The notes: generated by a model from the letters alone, not told the origin. A DNA stretch of 64,000 bases from Reyranella sp. (GCF_030651995.1 NZ_JAUSBN010000024.1:1-64000); one strand, 5' to 3'. Positions 16,635 to 28,672 are shown, numbered from the stretch's first letter. Numbers and translations are program-made.

Positions 16635-17038
16635 GCGACCAGCTCTACCAGGAGCGCATCGTCGCCCTCGCCAAGGCGAAGACCGGCGCCGGCAAGCTCG
16701 AGAATCCGACGAGGACGGTGCGCCGTGACAACCCCCTCTGTGGCGATCGCGTGATCCTCGACGTGCGCCTCGACGGGGAGGGGCGCATCGCCGAGATCGG
16801 CCATCAGGTGCGCGGCTGTCTCCTGTGCCAGGCTTCGGCCTCCGCGCTCTCCGCGGTCGCCGTCGGCCGCGACGCCGCGGGTGTTGCCGAGCTGCGCCGC
16901 GACGCCGAACGTGCGCTGGGCCGCGAGCCGGGCGAGACGCACGAACCGTTCGACGCCTTCGCGCCCGTCGCGGCGCACAAGGCCCGACAGGACTGCGTGC
17001 TGCTGCCGCTGGAAGCCCTGAAGGATGCGCTTTCCTAA
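16631..17038 (+). CDS. SufU-type sulfur acceptor / scaffold
   Basis: 135 residues, ATGA overlap with the desulfurase. The ligand set of SufU is visible: Cys37 and Asp39 in NPLCGD, Cys63 in RGCLLCQASAS, and Cys122 in RQDCVLLP. The 59-residue spacing between Cys63 and Cys122 matches SufU, which carries an insertion here, rather than the shorter IscU. SufU accepts persulfide sulfur from SufS through a zinc site. An extra Cys66 stands where a Ser is usual. SufU is better known from Firmicutes than from alphaproteobacteria. Coupling to the desulfurase supports a dedicated sulfur relay. Confidence 0.85.
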   Translation: MSDQLYQERIVALAKAKTGAGKLENPTRTVRRDNPLCGDRVILDVRLDGEGRIAEIGHQVRGCLLCQASASALSAVAVGRDAAGVAELRRDAERALGREPGETHEPFDAFAPVAAHKARQDCVLLPLEALKDALS

Positions 17039-17129
17039 GTACGGAGCGCGCCCGTAGTTTCGTCGCGCCTCCGCCGTCCTTGTGTCACAGTCACTGGTCA
17101 CGGTGCGCGGGCATCGACCGGGAGAGACC

Positions 17130-19163
17130 ATGCGCCTTTTGATGAACGTCGTGGCCCTGGTGGGCCTTCTTGCGTTCCCGACCTTCGCCTTCGCTCAGGA
17201 CCTCGCGCTTAAGAGGGTCATGCTCTCCTCCGGCGGTCTCGGCTACTTCGAGTACGAGGCGATCGTCGATGGCGACGCGACACTGAAACTCACCGTATCG
17301 CTGGGTCAGGTCGACGACGTGCTGAAGAGCCTCGTCGTCTATGACGACAAGGGCAGCGTGGGTGGGCTCAGCCTTCCAGGGCGGGAGCCGCTGGCGCAGG
17401 CGTTCAAGGATCTTCCGTTCGACGAGAATTCGCTGGGCTCGCCGGCCGAGCTGCTGCAGACCCTGAAGGGCGCAGAGGTCACGGTGGGCGGCAGCCGCTC
17501 GATCTCCGGCCGCATCGTGTCGGTCGAGGAGGACAGTGTCGCACTGCCCGACAACAAGGGCATGGTGAAACGCACGCGGATCACACTCTACACCGACCGA
17601 GGCCTGCAGCAGTTCATCCTGGAAGACGCCGAGAACCTGCAGTTCGCCGATGCCGCCTTGCGGGAAAAGGTCGGTCAGGCTCTGGTCGCCATCCAGGGCA
17701 ATCGCGCCAAGGATGCGCGCACCATCGACCTGTCGATGCGCGGGCAGGGCAAGCGCACGGTGCGCGTGGCCTACATCGTCGAGGCGCCGGTCTGGAAGGC
17801 CTCCTACCGCCTGACCCTGGGCGCCGATCCGGCCGCCGCGCGCTCGGGCCTGCAGGGCTGGGCCATTGTCGAGAATTTGAGCGGTCAGGATTGGAAGGAT
17901 ATCGAACTGACGCTCGTGTCGGGTCGGCCGGTCGCGTTCCACCAGGCCCTTTACAACGCCTACTACGTGACCCGCCCCGAAGTACCGGTCGAGATCGCCG
18001 GCCGCCTGATGCCGGGTATAGATCGTGGCGGCGTCACCGCAGACCAGCAGCGTGCCAAATCCTCGCTGCCGATGCCGGCGCCCGCGCCGTATCGCGCGCA
18101 GCAGGAGCGTTCGGTCAGCGCCCCGGCCATGGCGCCGCCTCCGCCCCCGCCAGCGCCCCTGGCGGCGGCTGCCGAACAGATCGAGGCGAGTGATGCCGCC
18201 ACGCAGGTGATCTTCAAGTTCCCGCGCGCCGTCAGCGTCGAGAACGGCCGCACGCTCTCCATTCCGATCGTCGACCGGCAGGTGCCGGCGGCGCGGCTTG
18301 CGCTCTATCAGGCCGACACCGCCGCGCGTAACCCGTTGGCCGCGATCCGCCTGACCAATGATGGCGAGTCGGGCCTGCCACCGGGCATCATCACCCTCTA
18401 CGAGCGCGATAAGGGCGGGTACGTGTCCTATGTCGGCGACGCGCGCCTGTCGGCCTTCCCGGTCGGCGAGACCCGACTGCTGGCCTATGCGCTCGACGAG
18501 AAGATCATCATCGAGCGCGATGTGGCGCAAACCGATCGGGTGGCTTCGGGCACCATCGCCAACGGCGCGCTGCGGCTCTCGCGGGTCATGCGCCAGACGA
18601 CGGTCTATCGTGTGCGCGGCCCGGCCAAGGAGCCGCGCCAGCTCGTCGTCGTCCAGCGCCGCCTGCCGGGCTGGACCTTGACCAAGCCGGACTCGAAGGA
18701 CGTCGAGCTCAGCGAAGGCAACTATCGCATTCCCTTCCAGCTTCCCGGCGGCGACCAGACCCAGACCTTCGAGGTCGTGCAGGAGCAGACGCAGCAGCAG
18801 GAGATCCGGCTGCTCGAAAGCGCGGCCGAGCAGATCCGAGTCTACGCCCAGGCCCGCGAGTTCGATGCGAAGACGCGCGAAGCGCTCACCCGCGTGCTGC
18901 AGCTCCAGCAGGCCGCGGCGGAGGCCCAGCGCAAGGTGGCCCAGGTCGACGCCGAGCGGCAGGCGATTGTCCAGGAACAGGCCCGTCTGCGCGACAACCT
19001 GGCGCGCGTGCCACCCAACAGCGACCTGCAGCGCCGGTATCTGGCAACGCTCGACAAACAGGAAACCGACCTCGAAGCTCTCGCCAACCGCCGCGCCGAA
19101 GCCGAGAAGGCAACCGCAGCCGCGCGCGACGCGCTGCGGACTTATGTGAGTCAGCTGGGCTGA
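17130..19163 (+). CDS. Exported DUF4139-family protein
   Basis: 677 residues from the ATG at 17130 (GGGAGAG upstream). A Sec signal peptide ends near AFA-QD at residue 23. A DUF4139-type beta-rich region follows. It includes VAYIVEAPVWKASYRL, a proline-rich linker near residues 310-345 (AMAPPPPPPAPLA), and a second beta region with RVRGPAKEPRQLVVVQRRL. The last ~120 residues (from about 560) form a predicted coiled coil rich in Ala, Gln and Glu. Proteins of this family are periplasmic or envelope-associated with no settled function. It stands alone between the Mo operon and convergent recG. Confidence 0.82.
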   Translation: MRLLMNVVALVGLLAFPTFAFAQDLALKRVMLSSGGLGYFEYEAIVDGDATLKLTVSLGQVDDVLKSLVVYDDKGSVGGLSLPGREPLAQAFKDLPFDENSLGSPAELLQTLKGAEVTVGGSRSISGRIVSVEEDSVALPDNKGMVKRTRITLYTDRGLQQFILEDAENLQFADAALREKVGQALVAIQGNRAKDARTIDLSMRGQGKRTVRVAYIVEAPVWKASYRLTLGADPAAARSGLQGWAIVENLSGQDWKDIELTLVSGRPVAFHQALYNAYYVTRPEVPVEIAGRLMPGIDRGGVTADQQRAKSSLPMPAPAPYRAQQERSVSAPAMAPPPPPPAPLAAAAEQIEASDAATQVIFKFPRAVSVENGRTLSIPIVDRQVPAARLALYQADTAARNPLAAIRLTNDGESGLPPGIITLYERDKGGYVSYVGDARLSAFPVGETRLLAYALDEKIIIERDVAQTDRVASGTIANGALRLSRVMRQTTVYRVRGPAKEPRQLVVVQRRLPGWTLTKPDSKDVELSEGNYRIPFQLPGGDQTQTFEVVQEQTQQQEIRLLESAAEQIRVYAQAREFDAKTREALTRVLQLQQAAAEAQRKVAQVDAERQAIVQEQARLRDNLARVPPNSDLQRRYLATLDKQETDLEALANRRAEAEKATAAARDALRTYVSQLG

Positions 19164-19179
19164 TCGCTCTCCTCATTTG

Positions 19180-19272
19180 CTTCCCCATTCAAAACGGGGA
19201 AGTGCCCCGCCTTTCGGGGCGATGGGGTCATGTGCGGCGAGGGCCGTGACCCCTCCGTCGGCGTAAGACGCC
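19180..19272. terminator. Cluster of hairpins between convergent genes (repeat family D)
   Basis: Four short perfect inverted repeats stand in a row: 19180-19186/19196-19202, 19204-19209/19215-19220, 19224-19230/19247-19253 and 19260-19264/19268-19272. They fill the gap between the DUF4139 gene and recG, which end towards each other, so a bidirectional terminator role is likely. No clear U-run follows. The tandem-hairpin layout suggests a dispersed palindromic element. Confidence 0.6.
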
Positions 19273-19308
19273 GCCACCTCCCCAGCAGACTGCGGAGGAA
19301 AAGAGAAA

Positions 19309-21390
19309 TCACCCCGCCCTGAGCGTCCTGACCGCATCGTCGCGGCGGAAGAGGTAGAGGAGGGCACGCAGGGCCGTGCCGCGTTCGGTCTGCAGGTCGG
19401 GATCGCGGGCGATCACCAGCCGTGCGTCGTCGCGGGCGGCCTCCAGCAGTTCGTTGTGGATCGCGAGGTCGGCCAGCCGCATGTCCGGCAGGCCGCTCTG
19501 GCGCGTGCCCAGAAGCTCGCCGGCGCCGCGCAGCTTGAGGTCCTCCTCGGCGATGCGAAAACCGTCCTCGGTCTCGCGCATGATCGCAAGCCGTGCCTTG
19601 GCGGTCTCGCCGAGCGGCAGGGCATAGAGCAGCAGGCAGGTCGACTTGGCGCTGCCGCGACCCACCCGGCCGCGCAACTGGTGGAGCTGGGCCAGACCGA
19701 AACGCTCGGCATGCTCGATCACCATGACCGTGGCCGCCGGCACGTCGACGCCAACCTCGATCACGGTGGTGGCTACGAGGACCGACAGGCGACCGTCGGC
19801 GAAAGCCGCCATCGTGGCCTCACGCTCGGTGGCCTTCAGGCGGCCGTGCAGCAGGCCGACCTTTCCGGGGAAGCGGTCGTTCAACAGCTGGAAGCGCTCG
19901 GTCACGTTGGCGAGGTCGATCTCTTCGGATTCCTCGATCAGAGGGCAGACCCAGTAGACGCGCGCGCCAGCCGCGATCTGCCGGCCGATCCCCTGGGCAA
20001 CCTCGCCGAGGCGTTCGAGCGGAATGGTGCGGGTGTCGATCGGCTGGCGGCCCTTGGGTTTCTCCGTGAGCTTCGAAACGTCGAGATCGCCGTAGGCCGC
20101 CAGCATCAGCGTGCGCGGGATCGGTGTAGCGGTCATGACGAGCAGGTCGACGGCATGGCCCTTCGACGACAGCGCCATGCGCTGATGAACGCCGAACCGA
20201 TGCTGCTCGTCGACGACGGCCAGCGCGAGGTCGGCGAACTCGACATCTTCCTGCACCAGCGCGTGCGTGCCGACCACGAGCTGGATCGTGCCGTCGGCCA
20301 GACCTTGCAAGGTCTGCTTCTTCTGGCGCTGGCCGTCGCGGCCGGTCAGCAGAGCGATCTTCACGCCGGCCGTTTCCGCCAGTGGCGCGATGGTCGCGAA
20401 ATGCTGGCGTGCCAGCAGCTCGGTCGGCGCCATCATGGCCGCCTGTGCGCCGGCCTCGACGCAGATCAGCATGGCGAGCAATGCGACCAGGGTCTTGCCG
20501 CTGCCGACATCGCCCTGCAGCAGCCGCACCATGCGCTCTTCCTTGGCCAGATCGTCGGCGATCTCGGCGACCGCCTGCGTCTGGCTGGCGGTCAGCTCGA
20601 AGCCCAGCGAGGCGAGGGCGGCCGTGCGCAGGCGGCCATCGCCCTTCGTCGCGTGACCGGCCAGGGTGCGGTTGTGATGGCGCACCAGCGCGATGGCGAG
20701 CTGGCTGGCCAGCAGCTCGTCGAAGGCCAGGCGTGCGCGGGCAGGGTGCGACGGAGAGAGATCGCCTGGTTCCTCGGGCGCGTGGACGCGGGCGACGGCG
20801 CTCTTCCAGTCGCTCCAGCCCTGTTTCTTGTGAAAGGCGGCGTCCTGCCATTCGGCGAGACCCGGCGAGCGTTCGACGGCCGCTGCGATGGCCTTCTGGA
20901 CCGGCCTCTGGGTGAGACCGGCGGTCAGGCCATAGAGGGGCTCGACCCGCAGGATCCCCTCGCGCTCCGCCAGCGGGACGACATGGTCGGGGTGCGTCAT
21001 CTGCACCTCGCCCTGGTAGATCTCGACCTTGCCGCTCACCACGCGGGTCTCGCCCGGCGGCAGCAGCTTCTTGAGATAGTCCTCGCGACCGTTGAAGTAG
21101 GTCAGGCAGAGCCGGCCGCTCTCGTCGCTGCACCAGATCTTGTAGGGCTGCCGCGGGCTGTGCGGGACGAGGTGCTCGTCGACGTTGACGGTCAGGGTTG
21201 CGACCTCGCCGCCGCGCGCCTGGGCGACATCGGGCGCGTTCCGCCGATCTATTACGCCGGCGGGCAGGTGCCACAGAAGGTCGACGACCAGCGGGCCGGC
21301 CAGCTTCTCCACAAGCGTGCCCAGCCGCGGACCGATTCCGGGCAGTGACGTGACGTGGGCAAAGAGGGGCGTGAGGGCTTGCGGGCGCAT
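19309..21390 (-). CDS. recG: ATP-dependent DNA helicase RecG
   Basis: 693 residues, full family length. RecG remodels stalled replication forks and branch-migrates Holliday junctions. The wedge/OB domain occupies the first ~160 residues, followed by helicase motifs: LLQGDVGSGKTLVALLAM (Walker A), MAPTELLARQHF (Ia), VVDEQHRFGVHQR (II), TATPIPRTL (III), and VATTVIEVGVDVP and QLRGRVGRG (V-VI). It is divergent from sdhE and mfd, a common alphaproteobacterial arrangement. Confidence 0.97.
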   Translation of the reverse strand: MRPQALTPLFAHVTSLPGIGPRLGTLVEKLAGPLVVDLLWHLPAGVIDRRNAPDVAQARGGEVATLTVNVDEHLVPHSPRQPYKIWCSDESGRLCLTYFNGREDYLKKLLPPGETRVVSGKVEIYQGEVQMTHPDHVVPLAEREGILRVEPLYGLTAGLTQRPVQKAIAAAVERSPGLAEWQDAAFHKKQGWSDWKSAVARVHAPEEPGDLSPSHPARARLAFDELLASQLAIALVRHHNRTLAGHATKGDGRLRTAALASLGFELTASQTQAVAEIADDLAKEERMVRLLQGDVGSGKTLVALLAMLICVEAGAQAAMMAPTELLARQHFATIAPLAETAGVKIALLTGRDGQRQKKQTLQGLADGTIQLVVGTHALVQEDVEFADLALAVVDEQHRFGVHQRMALSSKGHAVDLLVMTATPIPRTLMLAAYGDLDVSKLTEKPKGRQPIDTRTIPLERLGEVAQGIGRQIAAGARVYWVCPLIEESEEIDLANVTERFQLLNDRFPGKVGLLHGRLKATEREATMAAFADGRLSVLVATTVIEVGVDVPAATVMVIEHAERFGLAQLHQLRGRVGRGSAKSTCLLLYALPLGETAKARLAIMRETEDGFRIAEEDLKLRGAGELLGTRQSGLPDMRLADLAIHNELLEAARDDARLVIARDPDLQTERGTALRALLYLFRRDDAVRTLRAG

Positions 21391-21475
21391 GGTTGGCTTG
21401 ATCAGGGGCTGCGTGACTTCGCCATCGCCGCCGCCTATATGCTACGCCCCTTTTGGGTCCGGGACTGGGGAAAAC

Positions 21476-21744
21476 ATGACTGGCGACACGGATCTGGAGA
21501 CGCGGCGCAAGCGTCTGCTCTACCGCAGCACCTATCGTGGCAACAAGGAGAACGACATCCTCCTTGGGCAGTTCGCGCGCGCACATCTCGGGGAATTCGG
21601 CGCCGCCGAACTCGATCAGTATGAGCGGCTGCTCTCGGTCGGCGACAACGACATCTACGACTGGGTCTCGGGCAAGGTGGAAGTCCCGGCCGACCAGGAT
21701 TCGACGGTGGTGCGCAAGCTGCTGGCGTTCCGCGTGAGGTTCTA

Positions 21745-21745
<1 letters not shown>
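21476..21745 (+). CDS. sdhE: FAD assembly factor SdhE
   Basis: 89 residues, ATG at 21476. It contains the family hallmark RGNKENDILLG (RGxxExD-like) and the typical DNDIYDWVSGK segment. SdhE promotes covalent flavinylation of the succinate dehydrogenase SdhA subunit. The small all-helical length fits. Its TAG stop overlaps the GTG of mfd by one base, so mfd translation is probably coupled. Neighbours recG and mfd match the usual alphaproteobacterial order. Confidence 0.93.
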
Positions 21746-25242
<3,497 letters not shown>

Positions 25243-25790
25243 GCGGGGGCTTCTTCATCAGTGTCTTCGCCGCACGTCGGGCGCAGCGCAGCAGCCAGTC
25301 GCTGAGGCGCGTGTCGCCCGAGGCGCGTGCCAGGGTAACCGCACCGACCGCCAGGATCGCTACGGCGGTCGCGTCGGCGTCGAGCGTGCGCTTCCTTCCG
25401 CGTGCAAGCTCGGCGATTGCCCCGTGTAGCACATTGGCATAGGCGAGCCTTGCCGCCAGCGGCGACCGGGCGACGTCTCCGGCCAGAGCGGCGAGGGCAC
25501 AACCCTGCGCCGTGGCGCTCAGGCTCTCCCGATCCAGATAGGCATCCAGTACGGCAGTGGGCTTCTCGGCGGCGCGCAGCCGGGGCAGCAGGCCGTGGCC
25601 CATCCGCACGATCTCGGCGAACAGGTCGTCCTTCGAGGTGAAGTGGGCATAGAAGGCGCCCCGCGTGAGCCCGGCCGCCAGCATGATGTCGTCGATGTTG
25701 GTGCCGGCATGGCCACGCAGCCGGAACAACCGGGCAGCATGCTCGACGATCTCGGCCCGGATGGCGGCTTTTCGGGTGGCGCTGATGGGC

Positions 25791-25833
25791 ATGATATGTC
25801 GATAATCATATCATAGGATAATCGACATATCAT
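25791..25833. promoter_or_regulatory. Perfect 13-bp inverted repeat, probable TetR operator
   Basis: ATGATATGTCGAT at 25791-25803 is mirrored exactly at 25821-25833, with a further ATATCAT half-site at 25808-25814 between them. The segment is AT-rich in a GC-rich setting. On the minus strand it includes a -10-like TATGAT about 12 nt before the tetR ATG, and it covers the first two bases of that codon, so bound protein would block both transcription and initiation. Symmetry is seen. Binding is inferred. Confidence 0.7.
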
Positions 25834-25860
25834 CACGGATGAGCGCCACACGCACAGTCA

Positions 25861-25985
25861 CGTCGTCCTGAGCGAAGCGCCGCAGGCGCGTAGTCGAAGG
25901 ACCTATTTTCCCTTCAACGCATCGTGCCCCGGAAAAGAGGTCCTTCGACTGCGCCGCCCTATGGGCGGCTTCGCTCAGGACGACG
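25861..25985. repeat. Long dispersed inverted repeat, family B
   Basis: The outer arms start CGTCGTCCTGAGCGAAGC and end with its exact complement. An inner pair, AGTCGAAGGACCT and AGGTCCTTCGACT, encloses a central spacer of about 33 nt. The pairing extends over roughly 45 bases per side with a few mismatches. It lies between the divergently placed tetR promoter region and the 3' end of the FrnE-like gene. It resembles intergenic palindromic elements spread through many proteobacterial genomes. Confidence 0.8.
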
Positions 25986-25996
25986 GAAGTGTTCTG

Positions 25997-26656
25997 TCAG
26001 ACGGTCGACTGCGCCGCACTGGTGGCGGCGTCGCGTTCGGCGAGGTTGAAGACTTCGACGAAGGCCGGCGGCGGCTGGGCGCCGGAGACGGCGTACTTGC
26101 GGTTCACGATGAAGCAGGGCACGCCGTTGATCCCGAGGCGGCGGGCGTAGACGTCGGAGGCAACGACTTCCTGCCGGCCCTCGTCACCCGACAGAAAATG
26201 GCGTGTAAGGTCTTCCTCGATGCCGGCGCGCACGGCGCATTCGACCAGCGTGTCGAGGTCGCCGATGTCGAGCCCCTCTTCGAAATAGGCCTTGAACAGT
26301 TCGGCCACGACCTCGTCCTGCCGCTCGCTCTTGGCGCTCCAGTGGACCAGGCGATGCGACAGTACGGTGTTGGGCGTGCGCTTGATGCGCGAGAACTGGA
26401 AGTCGATGCCGGCCTCGCGGCCGCTCTCGGCGATCGCCTGGTAGATCTGGCGCGGCCGGTCGCCGCCGCCGAACTTGGCGCGGACATAGTCGTCGCGCGT
26501 CATGCCCTCGGCCGGCATGTCGGGATTGAGCTGGAACGGGCGCCACGCGACCGCGACGTCGGTGCGGCCGCTCTGCTCAAGGGCGCGCTCGAAGCGGCGC
26601 TTGCCGATATAGCACCAGGGACAGATCGTATCGGAGACGATGTCGACGTAGATCAT
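25997..26656 (-). CDS. DsbA-family oxidoreductase, FrnE-like
   Basis: 219 residues, cytosolic (no signal peptide). The active-site CPWC sits in DTICPWCYIGKRRFE near residue 12. The cis-proline loop is GINGVPCFIVNRKYAVSGAQ, typical of FrnE/2-hydroxychromene-2-carboxylate isomerase-type DsbA proteins. FrnE proteins act as thiol-disulfide oxidoreductases, sometimes in polyketide or stress pathways. The ATG overlaps the stop of the MFS gene upstream (ATGA), placing it last in an SDR-MFS-frnE unit. Confidence 0.9.
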   Translation of the reverse strand: MIYVDIVSDTICPWCYIGKRRFERALEQSGRTDVAVAWRPFQLNPDMPAEGMTRDDYVRAKFGGGDRPRQIYQAIAESGREAGIDFQFSRIKRTPNTVLSHRLVHWSAKSERQDEVVAELFKAYFEEGLDIGDLDTLVECAVRAGIEEDLTRHFLSGDEGRQEVVASDVYARRLGINGVPCFIVNRKYAVSGAQPPPAFVEVFNLAERDAATSAAQSTV

Positions 26657-27852
26657 GAGCCGACTTTATGCCTTTCCAGCCAGTGCAGGAAGAGGCCGGC
26701 GCCGGCCGCCACGGCCAGAGCGAGCGTGGTCAGCCAGGCGGCGCTGGGCCAGCCGCCCCAGGCCACCAGGGCCCCGGTGATTGGGGGCCCGAGAAGTCCG
26801 CCGATGTTGGACCCCTGCATCAGCAGGCCTGTCGAGGCGCCGGCGAGTTCCCGTCGCGGCGCATGGATCGGAATGGCGGTGAACAATGCCCCCGGCACGA
26901 CGCCGATCACTGCCGAGTAGACGCCGGCCAGCACCAACCGCGCGAGGTCGGGCACGCCGTCCACGAAAATGCCGGCGGCGCACAGGCTCATTGACAGGGT
27001 GGCGCCGACGATCACCGCGACCCGCGGCACCCGGCGGTGCAGCAGCCAGCCGGCCCCGAGATTGCCGGTCACGTTCAGGATGGCGACCGCGGCCGTGACG
27101 ATGGCGGCGGTCGAGGTGGAATAGCCCAGCCGCTCGATCAGGAGCGTCGGCAGGAAGCCGATGATGGCGAACCAGCAGCAGGCATAGGCGCCGAAGCAGA
27201 GCGCGATGGCGAGCGGGCCGCCGCTTGTGGCGACTTCCTTCATTTCCGCGAGGACCGGACGGCGCGCCACCGGTAAGGGATCGAGCTCGCGCCGCGGTAC
27301 GGCGCGCAGGAGGAGGGCGCCGGCCATCAGGGCGGCCGCCCCCGCGGCGACTAGCCAGACGGTGCGCCACGAGGTACCGGGCAGCACGATCGCGGCGATC
27401 ACCATCATGGTACCGGAGCCGGCCGGCATGTAGGTGCTCCAGATCGCCATGGCGAGACGCTGGTCGCCGGGCCGCGTAAGGCGCAACAGCAGGCTCGGCA
27501 CGGCGACGACGACGGTGATGAAACCAAGCCCTTCGAGGATACGGCCGATCAACAGCGCTTCGACGCTGGGCGCGAAGGCGCCGGCGAAACTGGCCGCCCC
27601 GGCCAGCAGCGTGCCGAAGATCGCCAGACGCCGATGGCCGACGCGATCCGCCGTCAGCGCGATCGCCATGCCGCCCAGCGCCGTCATCAGGTTGATGACC
27701 GACAGCAGCCAGCCCGCCTGTTCCAAGGTCGCGCCGAGATCCTCGCGGATCGACGGGAGGGCGGGTGGCGCCTTGCCGACCTGGAAGGCCGCGACCATGC
27801 CGGCCGCGACCAGCAGGGCGACCAGCGGCCACGGGGTGCGCGCAGGACTCAG
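26653..27852 (-). CDS. MFS permease, probable CTG start
   Basis: Major facilitator with 12 hydrophobic segments and the loop 2-3 motif TADRVGHRRLAIFG. The first ATG (27798) falls inside transmembrane helix 1. Reading back in the same frame to CTG 27852 completes a normal N-terminus, MSPARTPWPLVALLVAAGMV, and this CTG overlaps the upstream SDR stop (CTGA). No ATG, GTG or TTG lies between 27852 and 27798, and a TGA closes the frame further up. That makes 399 residues from CTG or 381 from ATG. The substrate is unknown. Confidence 0.85.
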   Translation of the reverse strand: MSPARTPWPLVALLVAAGMVAAFQVGKAPPALPSIREDLGATLEQAGWLLSVINLMTALGGMAIALTADRVGHRRLAIFGTLLAGAASFAGAFAPSVEALLIGRILEGLGFITVVVAVPSLLLRLTRPGDQRLAMAIWSTYMPAGSGTMMVIAAIVLPGTSWRTVWLVAAGAAALMAGALLLRAVPRRELDPLPVARRPVLAEMKEVATSGGPLAIALCFGAYACCWFAIIGFLPTLLIERLGYSTSTAAIVTAAVAILNVTGNLGAGWLLHRRVPRVAVIVGATLSMSLCAAGIFVDGVPDLARLVLAGVYSAVIGVVPGALFTAIPIHAPRRELAGASTGLLMQGSNIGGLLGPPITGALVAWGGWPSAAWLTTLALAVAAGAGLFLHWLERHKVGS

Positions 27853-28610
27853 TACTGCACCCGCGCGGTAATGGCGCCGTCAACCACCATGTTGATGCCG
27901 GTGATGAACGAGGCGGGCGCGCCGGCCAGGAAGACGACGGCGCTGGCTACTTCCTGCGGCGTGCCCATGCGGCCTGTCGGATTGCGCGCCAGCGAGCGCT
28001 TGTAGCGTTCGCTGGCGGCGTCGCGCTGGCGGCCCCAGGTGTTGCCGTCCTCGAGGATCGTGCCCGGCGAGACCATGTTGACGCGCACGCCCTTGGGCGC
28101 CAGCTCGATCGCCATCGACTTGACCATGGGGACGAGCGCCGCCTTCACCGAACGGTACGGCTGGGTCGGGCCCGCGACCTCGACCAGCGAAGTCGTGCCG
28201 ATGATGGTGAGCGTGGCGCCCTGGCCGCGCGCTTCGAGATGCGGCCGGACGTTCAGCACCGCGTTGACCGTGGCGACCAGGTCGATTTCGATGGCCTTGC
28301 GCCAGCCCTCGACCGTGTTGTCGGTGCCGAGTGCGCTCACATTGGCGACGAAATGGTCGATGCCGCCGTCGGCCGCGAAGCCGTCGATCCAGGCCTTGAG
28401 GGCCGCGTTGTCGGTGACGTCGAGCGGCGTGCCGGTGGCGCGGCCCTGTTGCGCACGCCATTCCGCCTCGCGCTCCTTCACCAGAGCCGCATCGCGGGCG
28501 CAGAAGCCCACGACCGCGCCCTCGGCCAGGAAGGTGTCGACGATGGCTCGGCCGATGCTCTTGGTGCCGCCGGTCACCATCACGCGCTTGCCTTTGAGAC
28601 CGAGGTCCAT
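27849..28610 (-). CDS. Short-chain dehydrogenase/reductase
   Basis: 253 residues. The cofactor loop is TGGTKSIG, active-site Ser is near TIIGTTS, and the catalytic pair is YRSVK. The usual NNAG is replaced by VANVSALG, so it is a divergent SDR. It heads the unit continuing into the MFS and FrnE-like genes, with a stop-start overlap at 27849-27852. It runs opposite to another SDR starting at 28673. The substrate cannot be read from the sequence. Confidence 0.85.
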   Translation of the reverse strand: MDLGLKGKRVMVTGGTKSIGRAIVDTFLAEGAVVGFCARDAALVKEREAEWRAQQGRATGTPLDVTDNAALKAWIDGFAADGGIDHFVANVSALGTDNTVEGWRKAIEIDLVATVNAVLNVRPHLEARGQGATLTIIGTTSLVEVAGPTQPYRSVKAALVPMVKSMAIELAPKGVRVNMVSPGTILEDGNTWGRQRDAASERYKRSLARNPTGRMGTPQEVASAVVFLAGAPASFITGINMVVDGAITARVQY

Positions 28611-28672
28611 GCTGTTTCCTCCGAACGGGTCGCTCGCCTATAAGGCCGGCATGAAACAGTGGAGCGTCCGGC

